The notes under the pieces are model-generated. The model ran no database searches. It saw only the letters and a list, made by a program, of their open reading frames with translations, and was not told the DNA's origin. From Alkalibacillus filiformis (lineage in GTDB: Bacteria; Bacillota; Bacilli; Bacillales; Alkalibacillaceae), in contig NZ_JAUSUP010000001.1 in assembly GCF_030814115.1 (NCBI RefSeq), positions 806,001 to 870,000 of the forward strand: a stretch of DNA of 64,000 nt, given 5' to 3'. Below are positions 49,561 through 59,428 of the stretch, piece by piece. Position 1 is the first letter of the stretch. Each line of letters starts with the position of its first letter. The translations under genes were made by a program, and so were the position numbers.

Positions 49561-50319
49561 TTATTCAAGTGTGAAATGATGGAAATTAGGTGGAGACTTG
49601 GGTAATGCACGCTTATGTGCTGTTCTTTCGTGCATTTTCTCAATTTCTAACGCATCATCATCATTGACAGACTCACCCTTTAAAAAGGCGTCGATTGAAT
49701 CATAAGTGACACCCATTTCTTCTTCATCTGTTTGACCATGCCAAAGACCAGCACTAGGTGCTTTTTCAATAATTTGCTTTGGTACACCTAAGGCTTTACC
49801 TAATTCACGCACTTCAGACTTAGTGTAGTGTAATAATGGAACTAGATCAACACCACCATCTCCATGCTTTGTAAAATAACCTGTATACCATTCAGCCGCG
49901 TTATCTGTTCCTACAACTAAATAATTGTAGTTAGTCGCAATAGTGTATAAAGTGCTCATTCTTAAACGAGCACGAAGGTTAGCATCCGCTAATTGTTGTT
50001 TGTCCTCATTCCATTCACCTTTTGCTCCAATCTGCCCTTTTATATTATTAAATAAGGCATCATGTTGTTCAGTTAAATCCACTGTAACGTGATCGATTCC
50101 AGAGCCTTCAATTACTAACTTTGCGTCGTTAGCGTCTGATTCTGCACTTTTACAAGGCATTATGACACTTAATGATTGATCTGGTAATGCTTTTTTAATT
50201 AAGTAAGCTACAACTGTTGAATCAATACCGCCACTTAACCCAACAACTAGTCCATCAGTTTTGGTCTCTTTGACGGTTTCTCGTAACCATTGTACTAACT
50301 GTTCAATATGTTGATCCAT
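49561..50319 (-). CDS. nadE: NH3-dependent NAD+ synthetase
   Basis: The 252-residue enzyme makes NAD from deamido-NAD. It has the PP-loop VGLSGGIDSTVVA, ATVVGT-like NYLVVGTDNAAEWYTGYFTKHGDGGVDL (split over two stretches) and the C-terminal KMHERTAHKRALP. It has no glutaminase domain. The B. subtilis nadABC genes lie near safA, but nadE does not; here nadE alone stands between safA and the lipoprotein gene. Confidence 0.94.
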   Translation of the reverse strand: MDQHIEQLVQWLRETVKETKTDGLVVGLSGGIDSTVVAYLIKKALPDQSLSVIMPCKSAESDANDAKLVIEGSGIDHVTVDLTEQHDALFNNIKGQIGAKGEWNEDKQQLADANLRARLRMSTLYTIATNYNYLVVGTDNAAEWYTGYFTKHGDGGVDLVPLLHYTKSEVRELGKALGVPKQIIEKAPSAGLWHGQTDEEEMGVTYDSIDAFLKGESVNDDDALEIEKMHERTAHKRALPKSPPNFHHFTLE

Positions 50320-50379
50320 ATATTTTGCTCCTTTGCCACGTTAGTCATTTTTATTAATTTTATCACAACGCTTTTGAAA

Positions 50380-50415
50380 ATAAAAATAAGCCGTAAATGA
50401 ACTCATTTACGACTT
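50380..50415 (-). terminator. Terminator after safA
   Basis: AAGCCGTAAATGA (50388-50400) pairs with TCATTTACGACTT (50403-50415) with one mismatch; the minus strand continues ATTTTTATTTT. Confidence 0.85.
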
Positions 50416-50424
50416 AATTATTGT

Positions 50425-51018
50425 TTAATAGTAATAACCGTAATTATAATTAATTGGTGCACCGTGACAACCACAACCATTTCGATAAGATGCATAATAT
50501 AACCGTTCATAATCTTGTTGTGATTGCTGTTGTTGTTGAACTACATAAGGGTCAAAATAGATCGGCTCATATACTACTTCTGGAGTCCAACTGTCCTCAA
50601 AGGTGTTCGGCATATTCGTATAACTTGCCGCTTCAAGAAGCTCATCATAAGAGGTACTTTCATCATAAGGTGCGATTTGTTTATCAAAGTATTCATCTTC
50701 ACGAATATAAGGAATTGGCTTTGGTTTTTCAAAGTCATTCGGTAACGGAAAACGCTCAGTCGCTGTTAATTCTTCTTGACGACTATGTTTCACTTCCTCA
50801 TTAGAGTTATGTGCCGTTTCCGCCTCACTCGTTTGTTCATTTTCTACAACTGATTGCACTTTCGGTGTTTCATTCGGTACTTTTAACTTCATACCTTCCA
50901 TAACATCTTTAGGTTCTGATAATTGTTTGTTCATTCCATGCAATTCAGATTGTGAAACACCATACTTCTCAGCAATCGATTCCATTGATTCACCTTTTTT
51001 AACGATATGAATTTTCAA
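50425..51018 (-). CDS. safA: Spore coat morphogenetic protein SafA (short form)
   Basis: The 197-residue protein opens with a LysM domain (about residues 1-48: MKIHIVKKGESMESIAEKYG, IVKK in place of the B. subtilis IVQK) followed by a variable charged region and a Tyr/Gln-rich tail ending NYNYGYYY. TTG 51018 gives exactly the B. subtilis-type N-terminus and is 10 nt after AAAGGGG; the ATG at 51027 is too near. B. subtilis SafA is about 387 residues, so the repeat-rich C-terminal half is missing or compressed. SafA organises the inner coat on the cortex. Confidence 0.88.
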   Translation of the reverse strand: MKIHIVKKGESMESIAEKYGVSQSELHGMNKQLSEPKDVMEGMKLKVPNETPKVQSVVENEQTSEAETAHNSNEEVKHSRQEELTATERFPLPNDFEKPKPIPYIREDEYFDKQIAPYDESTSYDELLEAASYTNMPNTFEDSWTPEVVYEPIYFDPYVVQQQQQSQQDYERLYYASYRNGCGCHGAPINYNYGYYY

Positions 51019-51091
51019 TGTCAACATTCCCCTTTCTGTCGTACCTAGGCGCTACTAACAAGTTATGCAACTAGGCGAAAATGTTGACATT
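51017..51091. promoter_or_regulatory. Inverted repeat spanning the safA leader and start codon
   Basis: AATGTCAACATT (51017-51028) and AATGTTGACATT (51080-51091) are a perfect 12-bp inverted repeat. One arm covers the safA start; the intervening DNA holds the ribosome-binding site and a weak sigma-E-like -10 (CATAACTT on the minus strand, 51067-51060). TTGGACAAAC at 51090-51099 fits the SpoIIID consensus. Whether this is an operator or an RNA fold is unknown. Confidence 0.35.
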
Positions 51092-51142
51092 GGACAAACA
51101 GTTTTATGAAAACGGGTAAAAATTAAATGTTGAAACTTACAC

Positions 51143-52438
<1,296 letters not shown>

Positions 52439-52452
52439 CTACTTTTACTCCA

Positions 52453-52971
52453 TCAATTGATGTATTCTATCGTAAACTTTAAACTTTCATCTTCACTTGT
52501 TTTATTTTGTAATTTTCCGTTGAATGTTAAATCATTCATAAAAACTTCATGTTGACCTTTATTCAGTACGATTTCAAAAGATAACAGAGTTGAATTGTGC
52601 CCAGAAACCACGATATGAACAGGTTTTATTTCATACTCATTAATATGTTTAAAAAGTCTTTCGATTATGTTTTCACTATCTACTTTCATTTGTTCATCTA
52701 TACTTTTTAAGTCGCTGTCTTCAACGTCAATATCATAAGTGACTTCCAACTGCTTTTCAGCTAAGGATAAAGTTAATAACCAATAAGCAAATTGATCAGC
52801 ATTCAATGCTTGTAACAGTCGTTCATCTTTTAATCGTTCAGTTAGTTGATTGACTTTCTCATTTGATTTGTCGTACTTACCCATTGTGGCATATCCTTGA
52901 ATAATTTGTAAGTCATTCATAAGGTCGTGCCGATACAATCTGAGCCACTGTAAAAATTCACTCGTATTCAA
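52453..52971 (-). CDS. spo0B: Sporulation initiation phosphotransferase Spo0B
   Basis: The protein of about 172 residues relays phosphate from Spo0F to Spo0A. The phosphorylatable histidine lies in RLYRHDLMNDLQIIQGY (His15 from this start). The rest forms a degenerate histidine-kinase-like C-terminal domain. TTG 52971 is 6 nt after AAGGTG; ATG 52977 and ATG 52986 are in frame but badly spaced, so the start is uncertain. Sequence conservation is low outside the histidine region, as usual; position between rpmA and obg is decisive. Confidence 0.88.
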   Translation of the reverse strand: MNTSEFLQWLRLYRHDLMNDLQIIQGYATMGKYDKSNEKVNQLTERLKDERLLQALNADQFAYWLLTLSLAEKQLEVTYDIDVEDSDLKSIDEQMKVDSENIIERLFKHINEYEIKPVHIVVSGHNSTLLSFEIVLNKGQHEVFMNDLTFNGKLQNKTSEDESLKFTIEYIN

Positions 52972-53001
52972 CCTCATCACCTTCATTATGATTTTATTTA
53001 T

Positions 53002-53010
53002 ATCATACCA
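53002..53010 (-). promoter_or_regulatory. Extended -10 promoter candidate for spo0B-obg
   Basis: TGGTATGAT on the minus strand is an extended -10 (TGn plus TATGAT) without a clear -35. A promoter is needed here because a strong terminator separates rpmA from spo0B. Confidence 0.4.
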
Positions 53011-53085
53011 TAACTTAATTCATGATTTTAAATCGCATTTCTAGATGAAGTTGGACAACATAAGTATAGCTTAGTAAAAAGTCAA

Positions 53086-53119
53086 AAAAGCCGACTCTAA
53101 CTTTAGAGCCGGCTTTTTA
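53086..53119 (-). terminator. Terminator after rpmA
   Basis: AAAAAGCCGACTCTA (53086-53100) and TAGAGCCGGCTTTTT (53105-53119) form a 15-bp stem with one mismatch and a 4-nt loop, with T runs on both sides. Confidence 0.9.
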
Positions 53120-53124
53120 ACTCA

Positions 53125-53415
53125 TTATGCTTCTTGTGTTTCTGGGTAAACACTTACTTTTTTACGGTTACGTCCGTAGCGTTCAAAGCGAACAACACCG
53201 TCAACTTTTGAGAATAATGTATCGTCTCCACCGATCCCTACGTTGTGACCAGGGTAAACTTTAGTACCGCGTTGACGATAAAGGATTGAACCGCCAGATA
53301 CGAATTGGCCGTCAGCACGTTTAGCTCCTAAACGTTTTGACTCAGAGTCACGACCGTTTTTCGTACTACCAACACCTTTTTTCTGTGCGAAGAACTGTAA
53401 GTCTAAGCGTAGCAT
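53125..53415 (-). CDS. rpmA: 50S ribosomal protein L27 with Prp-cleaved N-terminus
   Basis: The 96-residue protein starts [20 protein letters not shown]. The first nine residues up to FFA are the Firmicutes extension removed by the protease Prp, encoded just upstream. The L27 core ([20 protein letters not shown]) follows. ATG 53415 is 9 nt after AAGGAGG; ATG 53421 is too close. Confidence 0.96.
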   Translation of the reverse strand: MLRLDLQFFAQKKGVGSTKNGRDSESKRLGAKRADGQFVSGGSILYRQRGTKVYPGHNVGIGGDDTLFSKVDGVVRFERYGRNRKKVSVYPETQEA

Positions 53416-53429
53416 TGACATGCACCTCC

Positions 53430-53762
53430 TTAAGGTTTTGAGATGTGTATATATTGTCCATAGTCTCTTTCGATTGTTTCAAGCGAGACAAACATACCTT
53501 CTAAAAGTGTTTGTGCTTTACTCAAGCGTTCTCCTGACAATTGTTCAGGTAAAACCACTTTTAGAAAACCGCCATCTTCACTTTGTTCAATGTAAGGTTC
53601 ACATTTACACATTGAAATAATGGCATTTACAGTACCAAATGAAACAGCAGATGCTGCAGCACACACTAAATCTTGACCATGTGGTCCACTATTAGCATGG
53701 CCTGACATTTGAAAACCTTCAATTGCTCCATCTGAGTTACGTTGCTCAATTACTTCAATCAT
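53430..53762 (-). CDS. prp: Ribosomal-processing cysteine protease Prp (YsxB)
   Basis: The 110-residue protease cleaves the L27 N-terminal extension. The catalytic pair is at the positions known from Staphylococcus, His22 ([10 protein letters not shown]) and Cys34 ([13 protein letters not shown]). It sits between rplU and rpmA, with its substrate directly downstream. Confidence 0.95.
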   Translation of the reverse strand: MIEVIEQRNSDGAIEGFQMSGHANSGPHGQDLVCAAASAVSFGTVNAIISMCKCEPYIEQSEDGGFLKVVLPEQLSGERLSKAQTLLEGMFVSLETIERDYGQYIHISKP

Positions 53763-53773
53763 GTCTAAAATCC

Positions 53774-54082
53774 TTACGCGTTAATTTTGTCAATTGTAAC
53801 TTTTGTGTATGGCTGACGATGACCTTGCTTACGCTTGTAGTTTTTCTTTGGCTTATATTTGAAAACAGTAATCTTACGACCTTTACCCTGCTTTTCAACT
53901 TTACCAGTTACAGTCGCACCGTCAACGTATGGAACACCAGCTTTTGTAGTATCTCCACCTACGAAAAGTACTTTGTCAAAAGTCACCTCTTCACCAGCTT
54001 CACTATCAAGCTTTTCGATGAATACAGCTTGACCTTCTTCTACTTTTATTTGCTTGCCACCTGTTTCGATAATTGCGTACAT
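53774..54082 (-). CDS. rplU: 50S ribosomal protein L21
   Basis: The 102-residue protein begins [19 protein letters not shown] and ends with the conserved [17 protein letters not shown]. It is first in the rplU-prp-rpmA operon and has its own leader and promoter. Confidence 0.97.
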   Translation of the reverse strand: MYAIIETGGKQIKVEEGQAVFIEKLDSEAGEEVTFDKVLFVGGDTTKAGVPYVDGATVTGKVEKQGKGRKITVFKYKPKKNYKRKQGHRQPYTKVTIDKINA

Positions 54083-54089
54083 ACTTGCA

Positions 54090-54180
54090 CCTCCTCTAAT
54101 TACTCAGACTCGCCATTAAAGGTACTCAACTGAGTTTAAAAACCTTCTCTGAGCGGTTGTAGCACGGGTGCTACATTTAA
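54090..54180 (-). promoter_or_regulatory. L21 ribosomal protein leader (rplU mRNA 5' region)
   Basis: The transcript upstream of rplU contains a perfect hairpin, GTAGCAC with GTGCTAC, followed by ACCGCTCAGAGAAGG and ACTCAGTTGAGTACC, which is the arrangement of the Firmicutes L21 leader family. Such leaders are thought to mediate feedback control by L21 or the assembly state. Boundaries are approximate. Confidence 0.75.
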
Positions 54181-54195
54181 AAACATAACATATAG

Positions 54196-54225
54196 ATATT
54201 ATCACGTCTTAAAAAACTTTGTCAA
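54196..54225 (-). promoter_or_regulatory. Sigma-A promoter of rplU-prp-rpmA
   Basis: TTGACA (54225-54220), 18 nt and TAATAT (54201-54196). The -35 lies within the last codons of rng. Confidence 0.75.
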
Positions 54226-55624
54226 TATTTAATTGACCTTCTTCTTGGCGAGATAATAACCAATTAACGTCACCTATTTTATATAATTTATAAGGCGTGT
54301 GTAAAGAGCCATTTTGACTAATGTAACATTCAAAGTGGAATCGGTGATGATGAGCGATTCTTTCAATCATCGCCTTCCAATTAACTATTTGGTGAGGTTG
54401 TACCTCTACTAAAACACAATCAACATCAGGATTAGCTTCATAAACTAACAAATTCTCTTCAAGCTCTTTATATGAAAATGCATCGGTTATTCCTAAAGAC
54501 CGTTCATCAACACCTAAAAATTGGTAAATATTTTCATTTATACGCTTTCTCGTAACTTCTAACATCCCGAGTCTAGTAAACCCAACGACATGCACTTGCG
54601 CGTCATCGTTTTCCGCTTCTTCACGGAATACATTCATGACCATTTGCTGTTCACGCTTAGTTTTCATATTTAGAAAATCAATTACAATCGCTCCTGATAT
54701 GTTACGATTACGAATTTGTTTTGCACTTTCTTTAGCTGCTTTTACGTTAATGTCCATATACGGGGGATGTTTGCTCGTCTCATCCTTGAATGAGCCAAAA
54801 TCAACATCAATGGCTGTTAAGGCTTCTGTTTGGTCAATTGTGATTGTTGCACCGTTATTAAGCTTAACATGACGGTTTGCTAACAACTCATACAGTTCCG
54901 TTATTGAAATCGGTTTATTTGAATAAAATTGCCGATCATACTGAATTAAATGACTAAGGTGATCAAAAGATTGTTTATATATTTGCACCTTGTCTAAGTC
55001 ATCAACAATCAATTCATCAACAGCACTACATGAAACACTTCTTAGAAGCTGGCTAAATAAATTTTGCTCTTTTAATAGAACACCTTTACTTTGGTTATGA
55101 CGACTGACGGTGTCCCACTTAGATTTTAATTGATTATATTGCTGTTTTAATTCATTATAATCTAATTGTCCTGCAACCGTTCGAGCAACGACACCTCCAT
55201 GATCAACAATATGGTCCAACTTCTCTTTAAGTTGTTCTTGCTCATCAGTATTTAACTTATTAGATATGTTAATAGAGTTCTCTAATGGCAAATATACTAA
55301 AGCATCGCTTTTTAACTGGATCATGGTACTTAAAGAAGCTTTTTTAGTTTTCGTTGCCAAACGCTCAACTTGTAAAATTAAGCGCTCTCCTTTATGTACT
55401 TGACCATTATAAACGTTTTCAAATGCCAAATAGGCCAAATCGCTTTGGCCTATATCGACAAACGCTGCTTTTAACCTTTTATCAACTTGATGTATTATTC
55501 CTGAAACAATATCACCAACTTGAAGGTGCTCTGCTTTTTGATATTTTATATTTGTTAAATGACCATCCTCGAAATCGTAGATCATTTGATGGGATGTTTT
55601 CGTTTGTAAGTATATTTTCCTCAT
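54209..55624 (-). CDS. rng: Ribonuclease G (Rne/Rng family)
   Basis: The 471-residue endoribonuclease has an N-terminal S1-like RNA-binding domain (VGDIVSGIIHQVDKRLKAAFVDIG) and an RNase H-like/DNase I-like core with metal-binding Asp residues in ALTAIDVDFGSF and GAIVIDFLNMK. The zinc-link cysteine motif of E. coli RNase E/G is not seen. B. subtilis 168 has no RNase E/G, but several other Bacillaceae do, at this place between spoIVFB and rplU. It is the last gene of the spoIVFAB group; spoIVFB stops one nt before its ATG. Confidence 0.9.
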   Translation of the reverse strand: MRKIYLQTKTSHQMIYDFEDGHLTNIKYQKAEHLQVGDIVSGIIHQVDKRLKAAFVDIGQSDLAYLAFENVYNGQVHKGERLILQVERLATKTKKASLSTMIQLKSDALVYLPLENSINISNKLNTDEQEQLKEKLDHIVDHGGVVARTVAGQLDYNELKQQYNQLKSKWDTVSRHNQSKGVLLKEQNLFSQLLRSVSCSAVDELIVDDLDKVQIYKQSFDHLSHLIQYDRQFYSNKPISITELYELLANRHVKLNNGATITIDQTEALTAIDVDFGSFKDETSKHPPYMDINVKAAKESAKQIRNRNISGAIVIDFLNMKTKREQQMVMNVFREEAENDDAQVHVVGFTRLGMLEVTRKRINENIYQFLGVDERSLGITDAFSYKELEENLLVYEANPDVDCVLVEVQPHQIVNWKAMIERIAHHHRFHFECYISQNGSLHTPYKLYKIGDVNWLLSRQEEGQLNIDKVF

Positions 55625-56467
55625 TTAGACTACCTCTGCCTTTATCTTCTCGTCAGATATTGTGCGATCGCGGTTAGTAAACAAGATTTTCAAACATTCA
55701 TCCTCACTTAAGATGATATCTTGTCCGATGTGGATATAGTGATAACAACCTTTCTTAAACAACTTTACTAATTCATTAACGGGAGTTCCACTTGGGACTT
55801 GAAGCAATTGAATGTCTGAACGATCCACATTTTGAACAAAGTACCTCGATAGGAGATGCTTTAATAAAAAGACATGTTTCTCTCTCCACGTAAACCAATT
55901 ATCTAACAATAAAAATATAGAAATCCATGTTACTTGAATATTATACCAACCTACAAATAATAGTATACCATTTAAGAAACCAATTAAAATAATTGAAACT
56001 AACGTCATTGTAGCAATAGATTTATGAAACGAGAGTAGTTTATTTAAACCAATAAAAATAACTCTTCCGCCATCTAACGGAAGAATTGGTAATAAATTAA
56101 AAAGAAGAATAGCCGTATTCATCGCCAGTAAAAGGAACAAAAAGCTTTCCTGCACCCCAATATAACTCAATATGAAAATTGCCCCATACAACCATACATG
56201 TTGAATTGGACCGGCTATAGTTACAATCAATTCCTCTTTACTCGGTCTATTATAGTAATCTTCTGTTTCCATTACACCACCAAATGGCCATATAACAATT
56301 TTAGATACATTCCATTTAAAATATCTAGCTGCTATATAATGTCCCATCTCATGAATGAACACGATTAAAGTTAAACAAAACAATTCTACAAATAGCCCAA
56401 AAAAGTATGCGACGACACATAAAATCATAAATAGAGGGTGAAGTTGTATTTTTTGAACAACTGCCAT
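55625..56467 (-). CDS. spoIVFB: Stage IV sporulation protein FB, pro-sigma-K protease
   Basis: The 280-residue M50 intramembrane metalloprotease removes the pro-sequence of sigma-K. The zinc motif HEMGH is at residues 39-43 (FIHEMGHYIAARYF) and the third ligand lies in LLPILPLDGGRVIF. About six membrane helices are followed by a cytoplasmic CBS-like domain. Its substrate SigK is encoded at 6.65 kb. The start is 1 nt after the spoIVFA stop. Confidence 0.93.
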   Translation of the reverse strand: MAVVQKIQLHPLFMILCVVAYFFGLFVELFCLTLIVFIHEMGHYIAARYFKWNVSKIVIWPFGGVMETEDYYNRPSKEELIVTIAGPIQHVWLYGAIFILSYIGVQESFLFLLLAMNTAILLFNLLPILPLDGGRVIFIGLNKLLSFHKSIATMTLVSIILIGFLNGILLFVGWYNIQVTWISIFLLLDNWFTWREKHVFLLKHLLSRYFVQNVDRSDIQLLQVPSGTPVNELVKLFKKGCYHYIHIGQDIILSEDECLKILFTNRDRTISDEKIKAEVV

Positions 56468-56468
56468 A

Positions 56469-57212
56469 TTAATCTCCTAAAATGACTTGTAATGGGTCAA
56501 TATAATCTTCTCCATCTTGTACAGCAAAATATAAATTTGAATGTCCTACTAGTTCATCAGGTTTCACCGTTGCCATCTTTTTAGTTGGATCGACGAATTG
56601 ATAATGAAAGACATCTATTTCAGCTAGGTTACCGTACACTGTTTTCTCACCACTTTCATGTTGAACAATGATCGTTCGCCCTGTATCGGGCATATTACCA
56701 GCAAATAAGACAGTTCCACGCTCAACAGGGTAAACACCCTTTTCTTCATGAATTTCTATATACACACCTTCAGAAGCTTCTGTCACTCTATCGACATGCA
56801 ACCCACTGACTGGTACTGTATCAACCATTTGGTCCTGTTGACTTGCTGGTTGATCCAATGCTGTAGATACGAACAGTGAAGAAAAGTGGGAATCATACCA
56901 AGCTTGTACCGTCGCAAAAGGCATGTCCTCTGTCAACCACCCATGAACTTGTTTTTGCGCTTGATTCATCCAAGGCGCAGGTGAATAGTAAATAAAAAAA
57001 GTTAAAAAGAATATAAATGCAGATAACAATAGCTTGGACATATAAGAAGCTTTAATTCTCGGAAAACCTTGTGAATCATACTCAGATAAAGGCATGTATC
57101 CATGGCTTTCTTCACGAGAAGGCAAATACGGAGCATCTTTTTCTAGTTTTGAACGTTGAGTCTTTTTTCTCTTCGAAATACTATGTCTAATTTCATTTAG
57201 TTTTCTACTCAT
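56469..57212 (-). CDS. spoIVFA: Stage IV sporulation protein FA (M23-like regulator)
   Basis: The 247-residue protein has a basic cytoplasmic N-terminus, one membrane helix (about residues 58-77) and an extracytoplasmic LytM/M23-like domain (about 150-245: GVYIEIHEEKGVYPVERGTV, TIIVQHESGEKTVYGNLAEI). The zinc ligands of active M23 peptidases are incomplete, as expected for this regulator. SpoIVFA holds SpoIVFB inactive with BofA until cleaved by forespore proteases. Confidence 0.9.
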   Translation of the reverse strand: MSRKLNEIRHSISKRKKTQRSKLEKDAPYLPSREESHGYMPLSEYDSQGFPRIKASYMSKLLLSAFIFFLTFFIYYSPAPWMNQAQKQVHGWLTEDMPFATVQAWYDSHFSSLFVSTALDQPASQQDQMVDTVPVSGLHVDRVTEASEGVYIEIHEEKGVYPVERGTVLFAGNMPDTGRTIIVQHESGEKTVYGNLAEIDVFHYQFVDPTKKMATVKPDELVGHSNLYFAVQDGEDYIDPLQVILGD

Positions 57213-57336
57213 ATTTCACCATTCCTTTTCTCATTTGTACTAGCCTATTCGGAATAAGTGAAAATATGATTAAGTTAATAGATAAACAGAATTTTTATAC
57301 AAAGTGAAAGAAGTTTGTGTTAGAACTACACTAATA

Positions 57337-57378
57337 CAAAAAACCGAACGAAATCAGAAATAGACTTCGTCCGGGTTT
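57337..57378 (-). terminator. Terminator after minD
   Basis: On the minus strand AAACCCGGACGAAGTC pairs, with mismatches, with GATTTCGTTCGGTTT and is followed by a T run. Confidence 0.75.
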
Positions 57379-57412
57379 ATCTTTTTACAACTATCCTTCT
57401 TCGGTCTCCTAC

Positions 57413-58207
57413 TTATTTCATACCTAGTAGTTTTTTTACTTTAACCATGATTCCTTTGTCTTCATCGAAAGACATTAATGGTACTGATTCTCCTAGAATA
57501 CGTCTAGAGATATTACGGTAACAAATTGAAGCCTTCGTATCTGGCTGAAAAGCGACTGGATTACCATGATGCGAAGCTCTAATTACATCTTCATCATCCA
57601 TAATGACACCTAACAATTCAACTGACAGCGTCGATACGATATCATCAACGTCTAACATATCACCACTATCCATCATATGCTTTCTAATTCTATTAATAAC
57701 AAGATGTGGTGGTTCTAGTTCTTCTTGTTCTAACAACCCAATAATTCGATCAGCATCTCTAACGCTAGATTTTTCAGGAGTTGTTACGACGATTGCTTTA
57801 TCCGCACCAGCTACAGCATTTTTATATCCTTGTTCAATACCAGCAGGACAATCGATTAATATGTAGTCATAGTCCGGCTTTAATTCATCAATTAATTCTT
57901 TAATACCTTCAGGCGTCACTTCATTTTTATCACTTGATTGAGCTGCAGGTAATAAGTGTAAGCAATCAAAACGTTTGTCTTTCACTAAGGCTGCTTGGAG
58001 TTTACAACGCCCCTCAACAACATCAACAATATCAAAAATAATTCTATTTTCTAAACCTAAAATAACATCCAAGTTACGCAGACCAATATCTGTATCAATC
58101 AAGCATACCTTTTTATCTTGTAAAGCTAAAGCTGTTCCAATATTGGCTGTTGTCGTTGTCTTACCTACTCCACCTTTACCAGAAGTAATAACTATTGCTT
58201 CCCCCAT
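57413..58207 (-). CDS. minD: Septum site-determining ATPase MinD
   Basis: The 264-residue membrane-cycling ATPase has the deviant Walker A TSGKGGVGKTTTTAN (residues 8-22), DTDIGLRNLDVILGLENR and DCPAGIEQG, and a C-terminal amphipathic membrane anchor (KGIMVKVKKLLGMK). It recruits MinC to the poles. It lies directly after minC. Confidence 0.97.
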   Translation of the reverse strand: MGEAIVITSGKGGVGKTTTTANIGTALALQDKKVCLIDTDIGLRNLDVILGLENRIIFDIVDVVEGRCKLQAALVKDKRFDCLHLLPAAQSSDKNEVTPEGIKELIDELKPDYDYILIDCPAGIEQGYKNAVAGADKAIVVTTPEKSSVRDADRIIGLLEQEELEPPHLVINRIRKHMMDSGDMLDVDDIVSTLSVELLGVIMDDEDVIRASHHGNPVAFQPDTKASICYRNISRRILGESVPLMSFDEDKGIMVKVKKLLGMK

Positions 58208-58208
58208 T

Positions 58209-58880
58209 TTATAATCCCCTTTCTACTATATCCGTTAAGTTTGGCCGGATTTTTTGAAGGTTATGTATTTGGTCCAGCTCGATCTGTCCAGTTTCTTGAT
58301 TAATATATGCAAATTCTTGGCTTGAACCTTGCACCTCATAATCAGGTGCCCTACTAATTTTATTAGCGATTCTAATTTGGTTAGGGTTCATATAAGATGC
58401 TACAACAACATGCTCTGTCCCCTCAGCATAACCAGCATGAGCTATACCTTTCAATTGTCCCATTACAAATATGTTGCCAGTAGCGTTCACAGTTGCACCT
58501 GGATTAATATCACCTAAAATTAAAGCATCACCTTCAACATGTAACACTTGTCCAGACCTGACAGTTTTAACAAACGGTTTGATTGTCGTTTGGTCAAACC
58601 ACGTTAACGCTTCTTCATGCGACAACACATTTGACTCAATTGACTTCACTTTTAATGAGCTTTGTTCTTCCACCACTTGCCTAATCTCATCTAGTTGCCA
58701 ATCTTGTAAATATCTGTTCTGACAATTTATAATGACTTCTGTCGTATTTTCAATTGTTTCTGATTTCATTTGACTACCTAATTCATTTAATAAGGCTTTA
58801 AATGAGCATTGATCATCTAAATATACAATAATCCCTTCATTTGTACCTTTCATTGTAAGATAGAGATTAGCTTCTGTCAT
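58209..58880 (-). CDS. minC: Septum site-determining protein MinC
   Basis: The 223-residue protein inhibits FtsZ polymerisation. It has the N-terminal domain (residues 1-105) and a C-terminal beta-helix with GDALILGDINPGATVNATGN and AHAGYAEG. ATG 58880 is 7 nt after GGGGTG; ATG 58895 lies inside the ribosome-binding site. It ends 1 nt before minD. Confidence 0.95.
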   Translation of the reverse strand: MTEANLYLTMKGTNEGIIVYLDDQCSFKALLNELGSQMKSETIENTTEVIINCQNRYLQDWQLDEIRQVVEEQSSLKVKSIESNVLSHEEALTWFDQTTIKPFVKTVRSGQVLHVEGDALILGDINPGATVNATGNIFVMGQLKGIAHAGYAEGTEHVVVASYMNPNQIRIANKISRAPDYEVQGSSQEFAYINQETGQIELDQIHNLQKIRPNLTDIVERGL

Positions 58881-58903
58881 CTTGGGACACCCCATTACTA
58901 CTT

Positions 58904-59428
58904 TTATTTCTCTAATTCATACTTCCATTTTACTAGTTTTTTAATAAAAATAGGGTATATTATGAATAAAAATAATATATTTATTAATAACGTAGGAATT
59001 AAACGATTGATCAAATAAGCATTAAAGCTTAAATCCACCTGTCCAATAATGAAGTATAAACTATAGATTAAGACCTCCGCTGCTGCCAATCCTAAAATAG
59101 AAAATAACAAAACGACTAAAAGGTTTTTGTGAAGATAGCGCTTTAACACATGTACCATATATAGCGCCAAACCATAAGCTAAAAAATACACACCTAAAAT
59201 ATTTGTATAAACTAAGTCTGTAAGAAATGCAAAGGCTAGTCCATTTATAAGACCTACATAACTATGCTCTCGGTCATAAAACGTTACAATTAAAATGGCA
59301 AAAATCAATGTCCAATGCGGAATATAGTATAAACTATCAAGCCAAAAAGACTGCGGAATTAGCTCAACAGCGACACTTTGAGACACAAAGAAAATAAACA
59401 TAAACAAAGGTAGAAGGAAGACTCTCAT
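58904..59428 (-). CDS. mreD: Rod shape-determining protein MreD
   Basis: The 174-residue membrane protein has five or six helices with YYIPHWTLIFAILIVTF and GLINGLAFAFLTDLVYT, typical of MreD. It is part of the elongasome with MreB, MreC and RodA. Its ATG overlaps the mreC stop by one base. Confidence 0.93.
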   Translation of the reverse strand: MRVFLLPLFMFIFFVSQSVAVELIPQSFWLDSLYYIPHWTLIFAILIVTFYDREHSYVGLINGLAFAFLTDLVYTNILGVYFLAYGLALYMVHVLKRYLHKNLLVVLLFSILGLAAAEVLIYSLYFIIGQVDLSFNAYLINRLIPTLLINILFLFIIYPIFIKKLVKWKYELEK

